From contig NZ_JAHXGQ010000008.1 in assembly GCF_019375475.1 (NCBI RefSeq), forward strand, positions 248,001-312,000: a stretch of 64,000 nt of DNA, written 5' to 3'. Below are positions 61,091 to 64,000 of the stretch, piece by piece (within the stretch, counting starts at the first letter, position 1; every line of letters starts with the position of its first letter). The notes under the pieces are model-generated. The model was given only the letters and a program-made list of their open reading frames with translations, had not been told where the DNA came from and ran no database searches. The DNA comes from Saccharothrix obliqua. GTDB lineage: Bacteria; Actinomycetota; Actinomycetes; Mycobacteriales; Pseudonocardiaceae. The translations under genes were made by a program, and so were the position numbers.

Positions 61091-61107
61091 CCGTGCGCGG
61101 CGCACGG
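61091..61107 (-). terminator. Possible hairpin
   Basis: CCGTGCGC-G-GCGCACGG, a 17-base palindrome 113 bases beyond the stop of the 61220-61504 minus-strand coding region. Perhaps its transcript end; low support. Confidence 0.3.
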
Positions 61108-61219
61108 TGATCACGGCGGCGGACACCGTCGCCCGGACGAGGGGCCGTGCGCGACCAACGCGGTGCCGAACACGAGTGCGTTCACCCCAACGGCGGCCAC
61201 GGCCGCAGCCGACGAAGGG

Positions 61220-61504
61220 TCAGGGCGTGCCGTCCTGACCGGCACCCGCGTGTTCGGCACCGGCCTGTTCGATGTCGTCGTCGGTGATGCGCCAGCAGTC
61301 GTCGCCATCGGCGGTGAACCAGTGGCGGGGGCGGCCCGCGGGCAGGGGCAGGTGCAGTTCGACGCTGCCGCGCTGGAACTGGACCTTCCACGGCTCGCCG
61401 TCCGAACCCCACCGGTGGAGTCTGCGGACGATGCCGGTGCGGCTGTTGTCGGGTGCCGTGGCGCGGTCGCCCGGCAGCAGTTGCGACGTCCTCTTGGTGT
61501 CGAT
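61220..61504 (-). CDS. Coding-quality frame without a canonical start codon
   Basis: A 94-codon minus-strand frame with very strong third-position GC, reading IDTKRTSQLLPGDRATAPDN, then a Trp/His/Phe-rich middle (LHRWGSDGEPWKVQFQRG, RPRHWFTADGDDCWRITDD) and a short acidic/Gly end. The upstream TAG in frame lies near 61600 and there is no ATG, GTG or TTG between it and the conserved-looking part. GAGGAG sits 7 bases before an ATC at 61504, which may be a rare start or a mutated ATG. The product looks like a small soluble DNA- or nucleotide-binding beta protein; no family recognised. The rest of 61014-61772 holds no other supported gene. Confidence 0.5.
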   Translation of the reverse strand: MDTKRTSQLLPGDRATAPDNSRTGIVRRLHRWGSDGEPWKVQFQRGSVELHLPLPAGRPRHWFTADGDDCWRITDDDIEQAGAEHAGAGQDGTP

Positions 61505-61772
61505 GTCGTCGCTCCTCGCGCTCCCGTCGCCCCGCCACCGGGGCGGCCCGTGGCTGTCGTTCCCAGTCTGGTCGTCCCGCGGAGCCGGTGCGTGACAGCT
61601 CGGCCTCAGCTACGTGTACGGGAGGTCTCGACGCCCTCCGCACCCGGCCCAGCGGTCGGCCGCCCAACGGGGGAACGCGCCGACTCTCCACAGAGGACTG
61701 TGCGCGGAGATCGGTAACGGCCCGTCCGCACCGCCCGAAACAGGTGTCACGGGAGTCACCGACCGGAAGTGG

Positions 61773-62450
61773 GTGCCGACAGTGTTCCGCGCCATCGCCC
61801 TCGCCGTGCTGCTCGTAGCCGCCACCGCGCCACCCGCCGCGGCGTCACCGCTCACGCAGATCACCGCCACCCCGGCCACCCCGGTCGTGGACGCGGGCCA
61901 GAGCACCACCATCTCCGGCCGCCTCACCGAGGAGACCTCGCCCGGCGTGTGGACCGGTCTCGCCGGCCGGTCCGTGAGCGCCGACCTCTGCCTGGACCCG
62001 GCCTGCACCGACCGGTGGGGCGGCACCTCCACCACGACGGGCGCGGACGGCTGGTTCAGCGTCGGCGTCACGCCCTACCGCAGCGGCTACTGGCGGTTCC
62101 AGAGCGCGGGCGCGAGCGTCACGACCGGCCTCCTGGGCGTGCGGCAGGTGCTGCAACTGGCCTTCGACAACCCCGTCCGGCAGGCCGACGGCGCCGTGCG
62201 CCTGTCCGGCGCGGTGGCCATCCCGAGCAAGATCCTGCCGCGCGTGCCGATCGTGATCAGGCTCCAGTTCTCACCCGACAACGCCACGTGGTCCGACCGC
62301 ACGACGACCACGGCCGACTACCTGATGAACGGCTGGTACGGCTACCGGGCGGTGACCGCCGAGCCCGCGTCCGGCTACTGGCGCGCGGTGCACGACGGGA
62401 TGCCGGAGGGCACCCAGCCCGCCACCACGGGCTCGCGGCACCTGATCTGA
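61773..62450 (+). CDS. Secreted beta-sandwich protein of unknown function
   Basis: A 225-residue exported protein with a signal peptide (FRAIALAVLLVAATAPPAAAS) and a mature part that looks like two Ig-like/beta-sandwich domains: the first starts QITATPATPVVDAGQSTTIS, the second LAFDNPVRQADGAVRLSG. Two cysteines (CLDPAC) are close together. Such domains are seen in actinomycete surface or protein-interaction modules. GTG 61773 is used; GTG 61782 also fits the signal peptide. Convergent with the HEAT-like gene, 7 bases apart. Confidence 0.75.
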   Translation: MPTVFRAIALAVLLVAATAPPAAASPLTQITATPATPVVDAGQSTTISGRLTEETSPGVWTGLAGRSVSADLCLDPACTDRWGGTSTTTGADGWFSVGVTPYRSGYWRFQSAGASVTTGLLGVRQVLQLAFDNPVRQADGAVRLSGAVAIPSKILPRVPIVIRLQFSPDNATWSDRTTTTADYLMNGWYGYRAVTAEPASGYWRAVHDGMPEGTQPATTGSRHLI

Positions 62451-62457
62451 CGCCGGG

Positions 62458-64000
62458 TCACCGCGTCACGCCGGGGTCGAGTGCGCGGAGCACGGCCCGC
62501 GCCTCGTCCCGGCACACGGCGCTCCACCGGGCGAGGTGGCGGGCGGCGGTGCGGCGGACGTGGCGGGCGACGCCCACGTCCAGCGCCACGCCGCGCACGA
62601 CCACCGCCGCCTCGTCCCGGCACCCGCGCCAGAGCCGCACGGCGCCCTCGGCACACCGCACCCGCGCGACCACGCCGTGCCGCACGTCCCGCGCCATGGC
62701 CAGCAGCTCCACCGCCGCCTCCTCCGGGCGTAGCTCGCCGATCGCGAGCAGCACCTTCCGGCGCGTCAACGGCCGTTCCACCGACCGCATACCCCGCAGC
62801 AACGCCAGCGCCTCACCACGCAGGCTCGGCGCGTGCTCGCCGAGCCAGGACGCCGCGTCCGCCCGCGCGCCCACCGGCAGCCGGACGTCACGCGCCATCG
62901 CGCCGAGCAGTTCGACCGCCCGGTCCCGCCCCTCGACACCCCGGTACGCGAGGCTGTACGCCGCACGTGTGCGCAGCGCCGGTCGTTCTGCCGGGTCGCC
63001 CGCGATGCCGGCCATCACCGCGGCAGCCGCGGCCAGGTCCGCGGCGTCGTAATCGAGCAGGTCGCGAGCCACCGCCCAGCGCGTGGCCGACGTGGTCCGC
63101 GGGTCGTCCCGCACCGCGCGCAGCCGCGTCAGGCCGTCGAACCGCCCGAGGGCGAGTAACGCGAGAGCGCGTCGCCGCATGGGCGTGCGCGGATCGGTCG
63201 CGACCTCGCGGAGCATCCCGGCCAACGCCGGTGGGGTTCGGGACGCCACCGTCAGCAGCAGGTGCGCGGCGGACCACCGCACGCGTGGCGGCAGACCCGG
63301 GTCGAGCGCGGTCCGCTCCCACCGCTGCCACTCCCGCTCACCGCCAAGCATGATCAACCCCAGGGTCGCCGGCCCCGCCGACGGACCGTCAGCAGGCACC
63401 GCGGCCAGTTGCGCGACAACTCCCGGCACAGTCCGGATGTCGAGGTAGGTGAGCTTGAACGCCGCCTGGAGCAGCTCGCCGTGCCGGAACTCCGGGCCGG
63501 CCAGCACCTCCCGCAGAGCTGCCGCCGCGTCGAGCGCCAGCGGCATGTCGTCCCAGATGTCGGGCTGCGGAACCCGTTCTCTGGGCGGCAACACGCGGTC
63601 GTCGAGGACCGCGCGCTCCACGTTGGTGCGCAGGTCTCTGGGCAATGCGCGGACCAGGGACGTGCGCAGGTCGTCGGCTGTCGCGTCCTGGGCCGCACCC
63701 GCGACCAGTCGCGGGTGCGGAACGACGTAGTGGGACCCCAGGTCGACCATGGAGCGCACCGCCCGTGCTCGATCCACCGGCCGCGCACCGGGGTCGTCGG
63801 CCAGCCGCGTCAGCAACGCGAGCACTTTGGGCGCGGCGGCGCGGTCCAGCCAGACCAGGGAGGTGGCGCTCTCGGCGCGTTCCCCGATGTTCAGCCGCTC
63901 GTCGCCGACCTGGGCCTCAAGGCGGTCCACGGCCTCCTGCGACGTGAGCGCCGCGACCCGGACGGCGTTGTACAGCGCCCCGGCGAGGATCGTGGGCCGC
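62458..64000 (-). CDS. HEAT-like helical repeat protein, 5' end outside window
   Basis: At least 514 residues; the frame stays open with coding composition to the window edge (ILAGALYNAVRVAALTSQEA precedes the GTG at 63930), so the start is beyond 64000. The sequence is a series of about 40-residue helical pairs (RALALLALGRFDGLTRLRAV, AVELLGAMARDVRLPVGARA, VVRGVALDVGVARHVRRTAA), as in HEAT/Armadillo solenoids. It could be the C-terminal sensor of a STAND ATPase or a stand-alone scaffold. No membrane segment seen. Confidence 0.75.
   Translation of the reverse strand, partial: RPTILAGALYNAVRVAALTSQEAVDRLEAQVGDERLNIGERAESATSLVWLDRAAAPKVLALLTRLADDPGARPVDRARAVRSMVDLGSHYVVPHPRLVAGAAQDATADDLRTSLVRALPRDLRTNVERAVLDDRVLPPRERVPQPDIWDDMPLALDAAAALREVLAGPEFRHGELLQAAFKLTYLDIRTVPGVVAQLAAVPADGPSAGPATLGLIMLGGEREWQRWERTALDPGLPPRVRWSAAHLLLTVASRTPPALAGMLREVATDPRTPMRRRALALLALGRFDGLTRLRAVRDDPRTTSATRWAVARDLLDYDAADLAAAAAVMAGIAGDPAERPALRTRAAYSLAYRGVEGRDRAVELLGAMARDVRLPVGARADAASWLGEHAPSLRGEALALLRGMRSVERPLTRRKVLLAIGELRPEEAAVELLAMARDVRHGVVARVRCAEGAVRLWRGCRDEAAVVVRGVALDVGVARHVRRTAARHLARWSAVCRDEARAVLRALDPGVTR

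Noticed and set aside
61111..61308. A 65-residue hydrophobic minus-strand frame
   Set aside because: It overlaps the better-supported 61220-61504 coding frame in another phase and lacks a ribosome binding site.

Overview
The window is 64 kb of very GC-rich DNA with dense genes and strong third-position GC bias. Its content is that of a filamentous actinomycete, most likely a Pseudonocardiales member of the Saccharothrix/Actinosynnema/Lentzea type. Supporting points are GTG/TTG starts, a bacterial proteasome beta subunit, a mycothiol-dependent isomerase-like protein, DUF5709 and pfam04672 methyltransferase proteins, a CopD-CtaG fusion and several leaderless-type promoters. The genus is inference. 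I saw no rRNA, tRNA, CRISPR array, transposase or phage gene.

Layout. 1-4.3 kb: end of a phosphotransferase gene, an Rsm22-like ribosome-assembly protein, small acidic proteins and a SAM methyltransferase. 4.3-9.5 kb: an ECF sigma factor translationally coupled to a degenerate PAS-GGDEF-EAL protein, a 117-bp tandem repeat, and a STAND (NB-ARC/TPR) ATPase. 9.7-18.4 kb: a compact biosynthetic-looking cluster. It holds a P450, a kynurenine-3-monooxygenase-like flavoenzyme, a Glu/Leu-type dehydrogenase, an HpcH/HpaI aldolase and a flavin-dependent tryptophan-type halogenase; the first four genes are nearly all coupled. A flavin reductase, a DUF1772 membrane protein and a MocR-like regulator that has lost its PLP lysine follow. 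No NRPS, PKS or ligase is present, so the product is probably a small halogenated amino-acid derivative. This is the best candidate for an undescribed system.

19-32.6 kb: an oligopeptide-type ABC importer split over two divergent operons. The leftward operon is binding protein, two permeases, MFS exporter and MsrA. The rightward operon is fused double ATPase, AraC regulator, an N,N-dimethylformamidase-like protein in which the small and large subunits appear fused, a CocE-type hydrolase and an aldo/keto reductase. Together they look like an uptake-and-hydrolysis pathway for an amide or ester compound. 32.9-45.9 kb: a cupin protein, an orphan proteasome beta subunit, an unknown helical protein, a secreted protein, cyclophilin, two TetR regulators, a GH3 beta-glucosidase and small housekeeping-type genes. 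45.9-51.4 kb: a DsbA/VKOR disulfide pair divergent from CtaG/CopD and a CopA copper ATPase. 51.4-64 kb: a voltage-gated channel with an unusual filter, an M36 metalloprotease, a glycosyltransferase, an SDR, a Ca2+/H+ antiporter, a PobA-type hydroxylase, secreted and small proteins, and a HEAT-like protein that runs off the window.

Two non-coding points stand out. The same hairpin-forming motif lies in both of the largest convergent gaps (36.0 kb and 59.2 kb). A coding-quality frame at 61.2-61.5 kb has no ATG/GTG/TTG start but has a ribosome binding site in front of an ATC.
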